Shown here in pieces: positions 1 through 7,735 of a stretch of DNA of 21,331 nucleotides (positions are counted from its first letter, which is position 1; every line of letters begins with the position of its first letter). Position numbers and translations under genes: made by a program. Below the pieces are notes generated by a model, which was given only the letters and a program-made list of their open reading frames with translations, was not told the DNA's origin and made no database searches. This stretch comes from Microcaldota archaeon. Its GTDB lineage: Archaea > Micrarchaeota > Micrarchaeia > Norongarragalinales > Norongarragalinaceae. The stretch covers positions 1-21,331 of the forward strand of contig JAGVWL010000019.1 of the NCBI GenBank assembly GCA_018304285.1. The letters run 5' to 3'.

Positions 1-72
1 CGACAATAAGCGAAATGCTTATAAAGGGTTTTCGAGTGTATAATTAATCTTTCCGAATTTTGCACAGAGTGG

Positions 73-453
73 TTGCGAGAAGACCGAGCACGAATCTCGT
101 CTTCTGGAATTGCCTCCTTGGGGTTGTTCGTGTCTCTCGTACCACAGTCTCTTTACCCTACAGTCTTCACTTTATCGCTCAGGCTGAAGCTGGAGTCTTT
201 AGTGCATCCGGAATTCTTTGAAAATTCCATCCCGCGAGAGGGTCAGCAGAGTTTTTTTGCTTTCATTCCCTCAAAAGACGTCCTTGGACTTTACGGATCT
301 CTTGACGCGAAATGGCATGGCGTTCAAAAGATTCCAGCGGATAGCGATGATAGTATAGACCTTCTCGAATTGTTTCGCTATTCCTTCGTTCAAATCCAAA
401 AACCCTTTCGAGGTTATATGCTCGAGAATAACACTTACGCAAACTGCTTTTAA
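73..453 (+). CDS. Hypothetical protein, 126 aa, uncertain
   Basis: An open frame from a TTG codon that I do not recognise. No membrane segment, signal peptide or metal motif is visible; the C-terminal two thirds reads like a globular protein with mixed aromatic and charged residues (AKWHGVQKIPAD, LLELFRYSFVQIQKPFRGY). A TATA-like TTATAAA at 19-25 would put a transcript start near 45-50, which fits a rightward gene. The codon use is unlike the neighbours: many T- or A-ending codons (TCT, GAT, CGA, TTT) against the G/C-ending preference elsewhere. That could mean recent acquisition, a decaying gene or a chance frame. No longer or better frame exists on the other strand. The start is weakly supported and lies next to a strong hairpin (78-105). 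Confidence 0.35.
   Translation: MREDRARISSSGIASLGLFVSLVPQSLYPTVFTLSLRLKLESLVHPEFFENSIPREGQQSFFAFIPSKDVLGLYGSLDAKWHGVQKIPADSDDSIDLLELFRYSFVQIQKPFRGYMLENNTYANCF
78..105 (+). other. RNA hairpin at the 5' end of the first ORF
   Basis: AGAAGAC (78-84) pairs perfectly with GTCTTCT (99-105). After one bulged C (85), GAG (86-88) pairs with CTC (96-98), closing a 7-nt loop. Ten base pairs this close to the proposed TTG start could affect translation, or could mean that the transcript is not coding at its 5' end. No known RNA family was recognised. Confidence 0.4.
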
Positions 454-474
454 AAAGATTGGCTTGAACCGCTT

Positions 475-774
475 TTAGTGCCGTTGCAAGGCGGATGCAA
501 AAGAAGTGCTTTTCGCTTTCGCCAGCCTCGCCTGAAGCGCGCCCAGCTTTTTCTTTTCCTCATCCACAATCAAAGCCTGCCGCAGGAACGCGCGGCTCAA
601 GTCGCTCACCCTCGCGTGCTTTCCCTGCAAAAACGCGTCCAGGTTCTCGCCCAGCCGGGTTTTTATCTTCACGAGCTTGCGCTGTTTTTCTTCAAGCTTT
701 TTTTCCCGCTTTTCCTTCTCGCGGTGAAGCGCGTGCAAAGCGTGCGAGTAATGCAAAGCGTCAGTAGCACCCAT
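475..774 (-). CDS. Small charged coiled-coil protein
   Basis: A 99-aa protein of unknown function. Residues 18-45 are a run of Lys, Glu and Arg with heptad-like spacing (REKEKREKKLEEKQRKL), and a second helical charged stretch covers about 70-90, so it should be largely alpha-helical or coiled coil. There are no Cys, membrane segments or catalytic motifs. The ATG start is preceded by a GGTTGGA-like ribosome site. It lies 36 nt downstream of rfcS on the same strand and is probably co-transcribed, which hints at, but does not show, a link to replication or nucleic acids. The long open frame on the opposite strand here is the antisense shadow of this gene and rfcS. Confidence 0.6.
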   Translation of the reverse strand: MGATDALHYSHALHALHREKEKREKKLEEKQRKLVKIKTRLGENLDAFLQGKHARVSDLSRAFLRQALIVDEEKKKLGALQARLAKAKSTSFASALQRH

Positions 775-810
775 TTTTCCAACCGAACAGAAGAACGGAA
801 AAAGGGTTTT

Positions 811-1791
811 TTACTTCTTGCTTCCGAACAGCATTATCTGCGCCAACAGCGCTTCAAGCTGAATGCGCTCGTCCGCACCCTGGCTCATTCGGAAATCGTA
901 CTCGCCGATGCGGTCGACCATCTGCACTTTTATGTCGTCCGGAACGGGCAGTGCAATCACTTCGCGGTAAACCTGGTCGAGAACGTCCTCCCCGCTCATT
1001 GCATATTTGACCATGAGCGTGTTCAACAGCGCCCTGGATTCAACGAACTTTCCTTTCAGCGCAAGGGAAACCATTTCGGCTATTTCCTTAGGCCGCGCGC
1101 GGCTGGAAACCTCGAAAACGCTTTCCTCGGTTATCTTTCCTTTCTCGGAACTGCCTTGCAGGCAGTTTATCGCCTTGCGCGCGTCTCCCTCGGCAATATA
1201 CACGATTGCATCCAGGCCCTTCGCATCAACGTTCAAGCCTTCCTTCTTCGCAATGTCTTCCACGATCTTTTTGATGTCGGCGTCTTCCAAGCTCTTGAAC
1301 CTGAATACGGCGCAGCGGGATTGGATGGGCTCGATAATGCGCGAGGAATAGTTGCACGACAATATGAAGCGGCAGTTTTTCGAGTAAGTTTCCATCGTCC
1401 TTCGCAAAGCCTGCTGCGCGTCGGGCGTAAGGGAATCCGCTTCATCAAGCAAAATTATTTTGAAGTCCACGCTCGCCATGGGAATCGACCGGGCGAAGTC
1501 CTTGATTTTCCCTCTCACCACATCGATGCCCCGTTCATCGCTGGCATTCAGCTCCGAAAAGCATTGGAAAATGTCCTCTCCGTACAACTCCTTTGCCAAC
1601 GCCAGCGCCGCCGTCGTCTTGCCCAAGCCTGCGCGCCCGGCGAAAAGCATGTTGGGAAGGTTCTTGCTTTTGACGAAATGCTCGAGGCGGTCGACGATGT
1701 GCTTGTGCCCGGTGATGCCGTTCAGCTTGTGGGGACGGTATTTCTCAACCCAAGGTTCAAAATCAGCATTACCCACTTCATCCACCCTCAA
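811..1791 (-). CDS. rfcS: Replication factor C small subunit
   Basis: The AAA+ clamp-loader small subunit, which with RfcL opens and loads the PCNA clamp at primer-template junctions. Seen directly: the RFC box EPWVEKYRP (12-20), Walker A GRAGLGKTT (52-60), Walker B ILLDEAD (113-119), and the arginine-finger SRC motif (158-160) followed by AVFRF. The length, about 320 aa, is normal for archaeal RfcS and there is no intein. The annotated frame starts at a TTG; a GTG at 1776, nine nucleotides after GAGGG, is an equally good start and would remove five residues. A TATA-like TTTAAAAAA lies at about 1831-1839. The gene sits between the small zinc protein upstream and a coiled-coil protein downstream. 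Confidence 0.95.
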   Translation of the reverse strand: MRVDEVGNADFEPWVEKYRPHKLNGITGHKHIVDRLEHFVKSKNLPNMLFAGRAGLGKTTAALALAKELYGEDIFQCFSELNASDERGIDVVRGKIKDFARSIPMASVDFKIILLDEADSLTPDAQQALRRTMETYSKNCRFILSCNYSSRIIEPIQSRCAVFRFKSLEDADIKKIVEDIAKKEGLNVDAKGLDAIVYIAEGDARKAINCLQGSSEKGKITEESVFEVSSRARPKEIAEMVSLALKGKFVESRALLNTLMVKYAMSGEDVLDQVYREVIALPVPDDIKVQMVDRIGEYDFRMSQGADERIQLEALLAQIMLFGSKK

Positions 1792-1866
1792 ACAAAAAAA
1801 ATAGACGGAATTAACTTAAAGCCGAAGCGGTTTTTTAAACCGGACGCTTTAGAAAAAAAGGAAAAG

Positions 1867-2067
1867 CTAGAGGCTTTTGTATCGCGTGCGCTTGCGCAAG
1901 TCTCCCCAGCACGTTTTGCAAATTGCGGTCCGCAATGTCTTGCTGTGGGTCGCCGAGCTTTTTTCGCACGCACGGCACATCTTTTTCATGCAATAGGCGC
2001 ATTCCTGATAGAACGCCGTCTCGCGCTTGCAGCGCTCGCAAACGTAATTCTTTGCTGCTTTAACCAT
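1867..2067 (-). CDS. Eight-cysteine treble-clef-like zinc protein
   Basis: A 66-aa basic protein of unknown function. It has four CxxC pairs: C10/C13, C23/C26, C31/C34 and C50/C53, plus H41. The order CxxC-x9-CxxC-x4-CxxC-x15-CxxC is the cross-brace spacing of FYVE/RING-like double zinc sites, unusual for so small an archaeal protein. The ends are Lys/Arg-rich, suggesting a nucleic-acid or ribosome partner (inference). It starts at an ATG and is transcribed divergently from the methylthiotransferase, with a 111-nt spacer holding AT-rich promoter-like sequence. rfcS follows 75 nt downstream but has its own possible TATA box. The Cys pattern, not homology, is the basis for calling it real. Confidence 0.75.
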   Translation of the reverse strand: MVKAAKNYVCERCKRETAFYQECAYCMKKMCRACEKSSATHSKTLRTAICKTCWGDLRKRTRYKSL

Positions 2068-2178
2068 TGTTTTAAGACCTTTTTTAAGCGAATAAAAAAA
2101 TCGAGAATAAGGTTCTCGGAAATAAATCTGTCAGCGAGAGTTTTTAACCATTTTCCTGCACAGTCTATTCTGAGAAAA

Positions 2179-3468
2179 ATGAAGGTTTACATCAAAACGT
2201 ACGGCTGCACTTTCAACCAGGCGGACAGCGACCGCATGGCGCTCATGCTCAAAGAGCACGAGCACGAAATCGTGGGCGGCGAAGGGGAAGCAGACGTCAT
2301 CATTCTCAATACGTGCAGTGTGAAAGACGCAACGCAGCAGAAAATACTGCACAAAGTCTCTCGCACGTCCAAGCCGCTGGTGGTCGCAGGCTGCCTGGTG
2401 CAAGCCACGCCCGCGATAGTTGCAGGATACAACCCCTCCGCGTCCCTCGTCGGAACTTTCGCCCAGGAAAGCATCGTCGAAGCGGTGGAAAACGCGTTTC
2501 AAGGAAAACGCATTGTTTCGACTAAAAACAACGGCATTCCGCGCCTCACGCCCTACGCTGACGGAGTCTTCGCGCGCATTCAAATCAACTCCGGCTGCGC
2601 TTCCGCATGCACATTCTGCTCTACGAAACTCGCCCGTGGCGGAGTCAATAGTTACAGGCCCCGCGAGATAATCGAGGCTGTGGAGAAAGTCGTGGCGCAA
2701 GGCGCTAAGGAAATCCAATTAACTTCGCAGGACACGGGCGCGTACGGCCTCGATTGCGGAGTTGCGCTTCCAGAACTGCTGGAACGGATTTGTGAAATCG
2801 GCGGGGAGTTCCGCATTCGCGTGGGAATGTGCAACCCCCAGCACGTTTTTCGGATGGAAAAGGATTTGATTCGCGTTTTCACTGAAAACGAAAAGCTCTA
2901 CAAATTCTTTCACGTGGCAATCCAAAGCGCAAGCGACGCCGTGTTGGAGCATATGAAAAGAGGCTATACAACGCAACAGGCTGCGCAGGCAATCCAGTCA
3001 ATCAAAAACGCTTTTCCAGACGCAATGCTCGAGACCGACGTCATAGTGGGATATCCTACGGAAACGCGCGAAGACTTCCAAAAAACGCTTGAATTCCTGC
3101 GCTGGGGGGAATTCGACATGGTCAACGTGTCGAAATACTCCGCCCGCCCCAAAACCGTTGCAGCAAAACTCAAGCAAATCGACAATGTTGAAGTGAAAAC
3201 GAGAAGCGAAAAGGCAAGCGCCTTGGCGCGAAGGATTTTGGCCGGGAAAATCAGGCGCTTTGTAGGGGAGAGGGAAAGAGTTTTGGTTACGGAAAAGCGC
3301 GAGAACGGGTTTCTCGCGCGCACGAACGAATACAGGCCCGTAATCCTGCAGCAAGGCGTTGTCGGGAAGTTTGAGGAAGTGGAAATAACGCGTTCGCTTT
3401 CTTCGTGCCTTGCAGGCGCTCCAACAAGCCGCCAAGAAAGCATTTTAATAACGAAAAGCGCTAATTGA
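2179..3468 (+). CDS. tRNA t6A37 methylthiotransferase (e-MtaB/CDKAL1 type)
   Basis: A radical-SAM enzyme expected to convert t6A37 of ANN-decoding tRNAs to ms2t6A. The 429-aa protein has the full family layout: an N-terminal UPF0004/MTTase domain with C10 (KTYGCTFNQAD), C46 (NTCSVKD) and C72 (AGCLVQ) for the auxiliary cluster; the radical-SAM triad CASACTFC (C140, C144, C147); the SAM barrel to about residue 340 (TDVIVGYPTET); and a C-terminal TRAM-like region. The reading frame stays open for 567 codons upstream, but that part is antisense to rfcS. The start is set by the ATG that begins the MKVYIKTYGC motif, 30 nt after a TATA-like TTTTTAA (2141-2147). MiaB and bacterial MtaB are the alternatives; the archaeal setting favours e-MtaB. 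Confidence 0.92.
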   Translation: MKVYIKTYGCTFNQADSDRMALMLKEHEHEIVGGEGEADVIILNTCSVKDATQQKILHKVSRTSKPLVVAGCLVQATPAIVAGYNPSASLVGTFAQESIVEAVENAFQGKRIVSTKNNGIPRLTPYADGVFARIQINSGCASACTFCSTKLARGGVNSYRPREIIEAVEKVVAQGAKEIQLTSQDTGAYGLDCGVALPELLERICEIGGEFRIRVGMCNPQHVFRMEKDLIRVFTENEKLYKFFHVAIQSASDAVLEHMKRGYTTQQAAQAIQSIKNAFPDAMLETDVIVGYPTETREDFQKTLEFLRWGEFDMVNVSKYSARPKTVAAKLKQIDNVEVKTRSEKASALARRILAGKIRRFVGERERVLVTEKRENGFLARTNEYRPVILQQGVVGKFEEVEITRSLSSCLAGAPTSRQESILITKSAN

Positions 3469-3497
3469 AAAAGCGGTATGAAAAGGCGAAGCAAGGC

Positions 3498-4232
3498 ATG
3501 GCAGGCTTTATTGACATTCTATCCCACGCGGTCGAAGCATACTCCAAGAATTCGAAGCTCATAGTCTCGTTCAGCATTCCGCTCTTAATCGCATTCCCGT
3601 TGTCTTTGCTCCTTCCCAACTTCGTCGCTCTGAGCGGAACGTTCCTGCGCTTGGGAAGCGTCAAGCTCGACTTGAGCGCGGCAGACGTTTTGGTCACGCT
3701 CGTCGCACTGCTCCTCTCGCTCGTGTTCTTTGCGTTCGCCATCGCGGCGATAAACGTGACGGTCAAAAGCCAGCGCACTTTGAACAGGCTTACTTCGCGC
3801 GACGTCGAGTTGATTGAAGGCGCGACTTTCAGCCTCTTTTTCATATTCCTCACCGCATTCGCCGCAATCGTGGGATTCAATTTGCTCATCGCCGAATACG
3901 GAATTCCGCAAATTTGGGCTACCGTCTTCGCCTTAATCGTGTCTTCAATCGTGCTGTTCGCGCCGCAAGCAGTCGTGCTCGAGGAAGCGGGTTTGAGCCA
4001 TGCGGTGGCGAAAAGCGTTTCCCTGATTCAAAAGAAATTCGGTTACTTCATCCTGTTTTTAATCGTGGCTGGATTGCTCTTCCTCGCCAACACGTGGGTT
4101 TTCATCGAGATAAGCAAGGGATGGCCTGCAGCGCGTTTTCTTTCGTTGGTCACGCAATCGCTCATCGTGCTCCCGTTCCTGGAAGTCTTGAAAGTACAAA
4201 TCTATTTGAGCAAATACTCGCTCTTGAATTGA
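3498..4232 (+). CDS. Multi-pass membrane protein, unknown function
   Basis: A hydrophobic protein of about 244 aa with roughly six membrane helices in three pairs (LIVSFSIPLLIAFPLSLLLP, VTLVALLLSLVFFAFAIAA, FSLFFIFLTAFAAIVGFNLL, WATVFALIVSSIVLFAPQAVV, FGYFILFLIVAGLLFLANTW, FLSLVTQSLIVLPFLEVL). The pattern of a short amphipathic start (FIDILSHAVEAYSKNSKL) and paired helices resembles archaeal DUF4013/DUF7847-like membrane proteins, but I cannot assign the family. The frame is open from a TTG at 3465 that overlaps the previous stop; the ATG at 3498 is chosen because typical relatives begin just before the amphipathic helix. It closely follows the methylthiotransferase and is probably co-transcribed. 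No catalytic residues are evident. Confidence 0.8.
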   Translation: MAGFIDILSHAVEAYSKNSKLIVSFSIPLLIAFPLSLLLPNFVALSGTFLRLGSVKLDLSAADVLVTLVALLLSLVFFAFAIAAINVTVKSQRTLNRLTSRDVELIEGATFSLFFIFLTAFAAIVGFNLLIAEYGIPQIWATVFALIVSSIVLFAPQAVVLEEAGLSHAVAKSVSLIQKKFGYFILFLIVAGLLFLANTWVFIEISKGWPAARFLSLVTQSLIVLPFLEVLKVQIYLSKYSLLN

Positions 4233-4250
4233 ATTTGCGTTGCAACGGGT

Positions 4251-4258
4251 TTTAAATA
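4251..4258 (+). promoter_or_regulatory. TATA box of topA
   Basis: TTTAAATA begins 32 nt before the topA ATG. With the usual 25-27 nt from TATA centre to start, transcription would begin at or one to two bases before the ATG, so the topA mRNA is predicted to be leaderless; no Shine-Dalgarno sequence is present. Confidence 0.65.
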
Positions 4259-4282
4259 CACGAACGGCTGAATCTTGAGTTT

Positions 4283-6328
4283 ATGCAACTGATTATCGCC
4301 GAAAAGCCGAAAGTCGCGGAAAAAATAGCTTTCGCCTTAGGCAAGGCCGTCCGCAAGGCGCAAGGGGGAGTGGCGTACTACGAAGTGCCGGAAAAAAACG
4401 CGGTCGTAGTGCCTGCGGTGGGCCACTTGTTTTCCCTAAAGCAAAAAACCCCGGGAAGCGGATACCCCGTCTTCGAAATAGAATGGCTTCCTTCCTTCGA
4501 GATAGACAAGAAAAGCGACTATTCCAAGAAATACTATTCCCTGCTGAAAAAAACAGCTAAAGACGCGACCGAAGTGGTGAACGCGTGCGACTGGGACGTC
4601 GAAGGCTCCACGATTGGAGGCAACATAATACAATTTCTCGCGAAAGGAAAGAAAGCAAAAAGAATGTTTTTCTCGACGCTCACGACCGAAGATTTGAAGG
4701 AAGCTTACGAGAACCTACAACCGCTGGACAATTCTACTATCAGCGCAGGACAGACGAGGCATACGCTCGACTGGCTGTGGGGAATCAACGTCTCGCGGGC
4801 GCTCATGGCGGCAGTGCGCAACGCCGGCGCCTTCCGCATAATGAGCATGGGACGCGTGCAAGGCCCTGCGCTCGCCTTGCTGAGCGAAAGGGAATTGAAA
4901 ATCAAGGCTTTCCTCCCGACGCCATACTGGCAGTTGTTCGCCTACGCCAAAAGCACGGAATTCGTCCACTCGAAAGGAAGGTTTGCGGCAAAAGCAGAAG
5001 CGGAGAAAGCCTTGAAGAACAGCGACAAGAACGCTTCAGTCAAAACCATGGAGAGAAAGCGCGTAAAGCAGCTCCAGCCGTTTCCTTTTGATTTAACGTC
5101 CCTGCAGATAGAAGCTTACGCCGCGCTCGGCACTGCGCCGACGAAAACGCTGCAACTGGCGCAAGAGCTTTACGAAGCCGCTTCGATAAGCTACCCGCGC
5201 ACTTCGTCGCAAAAACTTCCCGCCAAACTCAACCACGAGAAAATCATCAAGCAACTTGAAAAACAAAAGGAACTCGCGCATTTGGCTAAAGAGCTGGCAG
5301 AGCAGAAGCGCTTTGTCCCGCACGAAGGCCCGAAGAGCGACGCCGCGCACCCGGCAATCCACCCTACGGGCCTCGCACCGGAAGGAAGCAAGGACGCCCT
5401 GCGTTTGTACGAGCTCATCGCAAAACGCTATTTGGCTTCGTTCGCCAAACCCGCAATGCTGGAAAAGCAAAGGGTGATTTTGCAGAGCGGAACTGAAGAA
5501 TACCAGGCTGAAGGCGTCAATACGGTCGAACAAGGCTGGTTCGCATTTTACAAGCCCTTCCTGCGGTTGAAGGAAAGGCTTTTGCCCGGATTCACCGAAG
5601 GCGAGCGCGTGGCAATAGAAAAAATAGAAATGGCTGAAAAGCTGACGCAGCCGCCCCCGCGCTATACGCAAGCATCCATAATCAAGGCGCTCGAAGCCGA
5701 AAACCTGGGAACGAAAGCGACGCGCGCGGAAATAATCAAAACGCTTTACGACAGGAGCTACGTGACAGGAAATTCCATCGAAGTCACGCCCCTCGGGCTG
5801 AGCGTATTCCAGGCTACGAAAAAACACGTTCCGGAAATAATGTCCCCCGACCTCACCAGGCACTTCGAAAGCGAAATGGAGGAAATCCAGGCCGAGAAAA
5901 AGGGGAAGGGCGAAGTGCTCGAGGAAGGGCAAGGGATTCTGGCGAAAATCCTCGGCAACTTCAAGAAAGAAGAAAAGCAAATCGGCGAAGAACTGCTTGA
6001 GGCGGTGAATGCAACCCAGCGCCAGGCTAGCGAACTGGGCGAGTGCAACAAGTGCGGAAAGGGAAAAATCATCCTGCGCAGGGGGAAATTCGGGCTTTTC
6101 GCAGCCTGCAACCGCTATCCCGACTGCAAAAACACGTTTTCCGTTCCGAAGAACGCGTTGGTAAAGCCGGCGGAAAAGAAATGCCAGTTTTGCTCCACGC
6201 CAATCATTACGGTGATAAGAAAAGGCCGCAGGCCGTTTGAAATGTGCCTCACGCAGAATTGCGAGAGCAAGAAAGACTGGGGCAAAAACAATTGGACGCC
6301 TAAACCCCCGGAAAGTGAAGCGAAATGA
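4283..6328 (+). CDS. topA: DNA topoisomerase I (type IA)
   Basis: Relaxes negatively supercoiled DNA by single-strand passage through a 5'-phosphotyrosine intermediate. The 681-aa protein has an N-terminal toprim domain (LIIAEKPKVAEKIA, then DWDVEG with D103, D105 and E107 for metal binding), the type IA core with the active-site motif ISYPRTSSQ (catalytic Tyr304), and two C-terminal zinc ribbons: CNKCGKGK...CNRYPDC and CQFCSTP...CLTQNC. This is the usual archaeal TopA layout and length; there is no helicase part, so it is not reverse gyrase. The ATG start is fixed by the toprim strand and a leaderless promoter. Its end overlaps the next gene by ATGA, indicating coupled translation with the NFACT-R protein. 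Confidence 0.96.
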   Translation: MQLIIAEKPKVAEKIAFALGKAVRKAQGGVAYYEVPEKNAVVVPAVGHLFSLKQKTPGSGYPVFEIEWLPSFEIDKKSDYSKKYYSLLKKTAKDATEVVNACDWDVEGSTIGGNIIQFLAKGKKAKRMFFSTLTTEDLKEAYENLQPLDNSTISAGQTRHTLDWLWGINVSRALMAAVRNAGAFRIMSMGRVQGPALALLSERELKIKAFLPTPYWQLFAYAKSTEFVHSKGRFAAKAEAEKALKNSDKNASVKTMERKRVKQLQPFPFDLTSLQIEAYAALGTAPTKTLQLAQELYEAASISYPRTSSQKLPAKLNHEKIIKQLEKQKELAHLAKELAEQKRFVPHEGPKSDAAHPAIHPTGLAPEGSKDALRLYELIAKRYLASFAKPAMLEKQRVILQSGTEEYQAEGVNTVEQGWFAFYKPFLRLKERLLPGFTEGERVAIEKIEMAEKLTQPPPRYTQASIIKALEAENLGTKATRAEIIKTLYDRSYVTGNSIEVTPLGLSVFQATKKHVPEIMSPDLTRHFESEMEEIQAEKKGKGEVLEEGQGILAKILGNFKKEEKQIGEELLEAVNATQRQASELGECNKCGKGKIILRRGKFGLFAACNRYPDCKNTFSVPKNALVKPAEKKCQFCSTPIITVIRKGRRPFEMCLTQNCESKKDWGKNNWTPKPPESEAK

Positions 6329-7083
6329 AAATCACCCTCGACATCCGCAAGAGCGCGATGGAAAACGCGCAAGCGATTTTCGACGAAGCCAAGAAACTGC
6401 GGAGAAAAGCGGAAGGCGCGAGAAAGGCGATTGAAAATACCAAGCGCAAAATCGCCTTGGCGCAGTCCCCCCGCAAGCAGGAAGGCAAAAGCGCTTCGGG
6501 AAGGCAAAAGAAAAAATGGTTTCACGAATACCGTTTCTTTACTACCACCAACGGCCTGATGTGCGTCGGGGGCAAAAACGCCAAGCAAAATGACACGCTC
6601 GTCTCCTCGCAGTTGAAGGAAGGCGATTTATTCTTTCATGCGGACGTGCACGGCGCTTCTGCAGTGATACTGAAGGAAGGCGCAGCCAAAGCAAAGGAAC
6701 AGGATTTGCGCGAGGCCGCGCAATTCGCCGGAAGCTATTCCAACGCTTGGAAAGGGGGAAGCGGAGTTGCGGATGTGTATTGCGTTGGCAAAGAGCAAGT
6801 TTCCAAGCATTCGCACGGCGAGTTCGTCGGCAAAGGCGCGTTCGTGATTTCCGGGGAAAGGAAATGGTTCAGGAACACGCAGCTGGAAATCGCGCTTTCC
6901 GACGGCGAGAACGGCGCGAAAGCAGAGCCTGCGTTGAAAACGCAGGGCAAAGGAATCATCCTGACGCCGGGAAGCAGAACCAAGGAAGAGTTGTTCAGGC
7001 AGCTGAAAAGCCAGCTGAAAAAAAGCCGGGTTTCCACCGACGAGTTCTTCGCGCTCGTTCCGGGAAATAGCGAAATTGCTTAA
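6325..7083 (+). CDS. Standalone NFACT-R (DUF814) protein, RqcH C-terminal half
   Basis: A 252-aa protein matching only the C-terminal part of archaeal RqcH/NEMF-family proteins. Residues 1-50 are a charged helical stretch like the end of the coiled-coil M domain; residues 70-215 are the NFACT-R domain with the characteristic FFHADVHGAS, FAGSYSNAWKGG and DVYCVGKEQVSK segments. The NFACT-N and HhH domains, which in full-length proteins bind tRNA and the stalled 60S/50S subunit, are absent; the family is usually 550-700 aa. The start ATG overlaps topA, so this is not a truncation by assembly. Known relatives act in ribosome-associated quality control; whether the half-protein works alone or pairs with a separate N-terminal half is unknown. 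Its stop codon shares TTAA (7080-7083) with the convergent gene. Confidence 0.88.
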   Translation: MKITLDIRKSAMENAQAIFDEAKKLRRKAEGARKAIENTKRKIALAQSPRKQEGKSASGRQKKKWFHEYRFFTTTNGLMCVGGKNAKQNDTLVSSQLKEGDLFFHADVHGASAVILKEGAAKAKEQDLREAAQFAGSYSNAWKGGSGVADVYCVGKEQVSKHSHGEFVGKGAFVISGERKWFRNTQLEIALSDGENGAKAEPALKTQGKGIILTPGSRTKEELFRQLKSQLKKSRVSTDEFFALVPGNSEIA

Positions 7084-7379
7084 GCCGGAACGATTTTGAA
7101 CCCGTCTTTCTCGAACAGAATCCTGGCCTTCTCCTTCGCATTCAACCCGTACTTCCGCACTGCCTCGGCCGGAATGCGGACCGCCAGGGACTCGCCCCAT
7201 TTTGAAAGCTTGACAAGCTTTGCCTTCTGCGCTTCGTCCAAATAAGAAGCAGCCTGGTCTAGGGTCATTATCTCCTCGCCGCACTTCTCGCACCGCAAGG
7301 AATAATACGTCACGCCCTTGCGCATTCCTCCCGCTTGAGCAAGCCTCCCGCCGCACCCTGGACACTTTTTCATTTTCAA
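7080..7379 (-). CDS. Zinc ribbon-AbrB chimeric antitoxin-like protein
   Basis: A 99-aa protein with two parts. The N-terminus is a zinc ribbon (CPGCGG at 6-11, CEKCGEE at 30-36), and the C-terminus (about 57-99, KLSKWGESLAVRIPAEAVRKYGLN...VRK-type strand order) is a SpoVT/AbrB swapped-hairpin DNA-binding domain as in MazE/VapB-type antitoxins. It follows and overlaps the DUF4258-like gene by ATGA, giving a toxin-first order as in mqsRA, where the antitoxin MqsA also starts with a CxxC/CxxC zinc module but ends in a helix-turn-helix. Predicted role: neutralise the partner and repress the operon through the inverted repeat upstream. The stop codon overlaps that of the convergent NFACT-R gene. 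Confidence 0.8.
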   Translation of the reverse strand: MKMKKCPGCGGRLAQAGGMRKGVTYYSLRCEKCGEEIMTLDQAASYLDEAQKAKLVKLSKWGESLAVRIPAEAVRKYGLNAKEKARILFEKDGFKIVPA

Positions 7380-7615
7380 TCCGCCTTTTCAACAGTCAAT
7401 ATTTTAACCAAACCCGGTTTCAAAAACCGACAGACTAGCACGATTCGCCCGTCCCGCGTTTGCTTCACGATTTTCAGGCCGTTCTTCCCAAATTTTTCGA
7501 AAGAACCCGTCGCCACTACTGCCTTCAGCGTCCTCCCGTCAATGCCGCGCTCTTCCGCGCGAAAAACCGCGTGCAGGGAAAAAACTAATTCAAGCTCTCC
7601 TTTGGACAAACGCAT
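7376..7615 (-). CDS. DUF4258-like toxin candidate
   Basis: A 79-aa protein with the HA-x5-RGI-x4-L core of DUF4258-like proteins (SLHAVFRAEERGIDGRTLKAVVATG) followed by beta-strand segments (GLKIVKQTRDGRIVLVCRFL, LVKILTVE), the RelE/MqsR-like ribonuclease fold. His15, Arg and Glu residues in the first helix are the likely conserved ones. It is the first gene of a two-gene leftward operon, overlaps the AbrB-type gene by 4 nt, and has a TATA box and an inverted repeat directly upstream. The family is often annotated as toxin or toxin-like, but activity cannot be read from sequence; a plain stress-regulator role remains possible. Confidence 0.72.
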   Translation of the reverse strand: MRLSKGELELVFSLHAVFRAEERGIDGRTLKAVVATGSFEKFGKNGLKIVKQTRDGRIVLVCRFLKPGLVKILTVEKAD

Positions 7616-7618
7616 TTG

Positions 7619-7656
7619 ATATCTTTAGATACTAATGGATATTAAAGATATTTAAA
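7619..7656 (-). promoter_or_regulatory. Promoter and inverted-repeat operator of the TA-like pair
   Basis: On the leftward strand TTTAAATA (7656-7649) is the TATA box, predicting a start near 7626-7630, about 12 nt before the ATG. ATATCTTTA (7619-7627) and TAAAGATAT (7643-7651) form a perfect 9-bp inverted repeat with a 15-nt spacer, and further ATATC/GATA-like steps lie between them. The repeat covers the TATA box and the start site, the expected place for autorepression by the AbrB-domain protein. Confidence 0.65.
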
Positions 7657-7735
7657 ACTTGCCTTTCCCAGCTTTTGGATTAAAAGAAGGTTAAATAAAA
7701 GAGCGGCAATAATCATTTTCCGAAAGTGGTTTTTC

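Noticed and set aside
478..2178. A 567-codon open frame upstream of the methylthiotransferase on the + strand
   Set aside because: It is antisense to rfcS, the zinc protein and the coiled-coil gene. The e-MtaB domain begins exactly at the ATG at 2179, so the upstream part is not a fusion.
5093..5980. Long open frame on the minus strand inside topA
   Set aside because: A mirror of the strong codon bias of topA; composition (Phe/Arg/Gln-rich) is not protein-like and topA motifs are intact.
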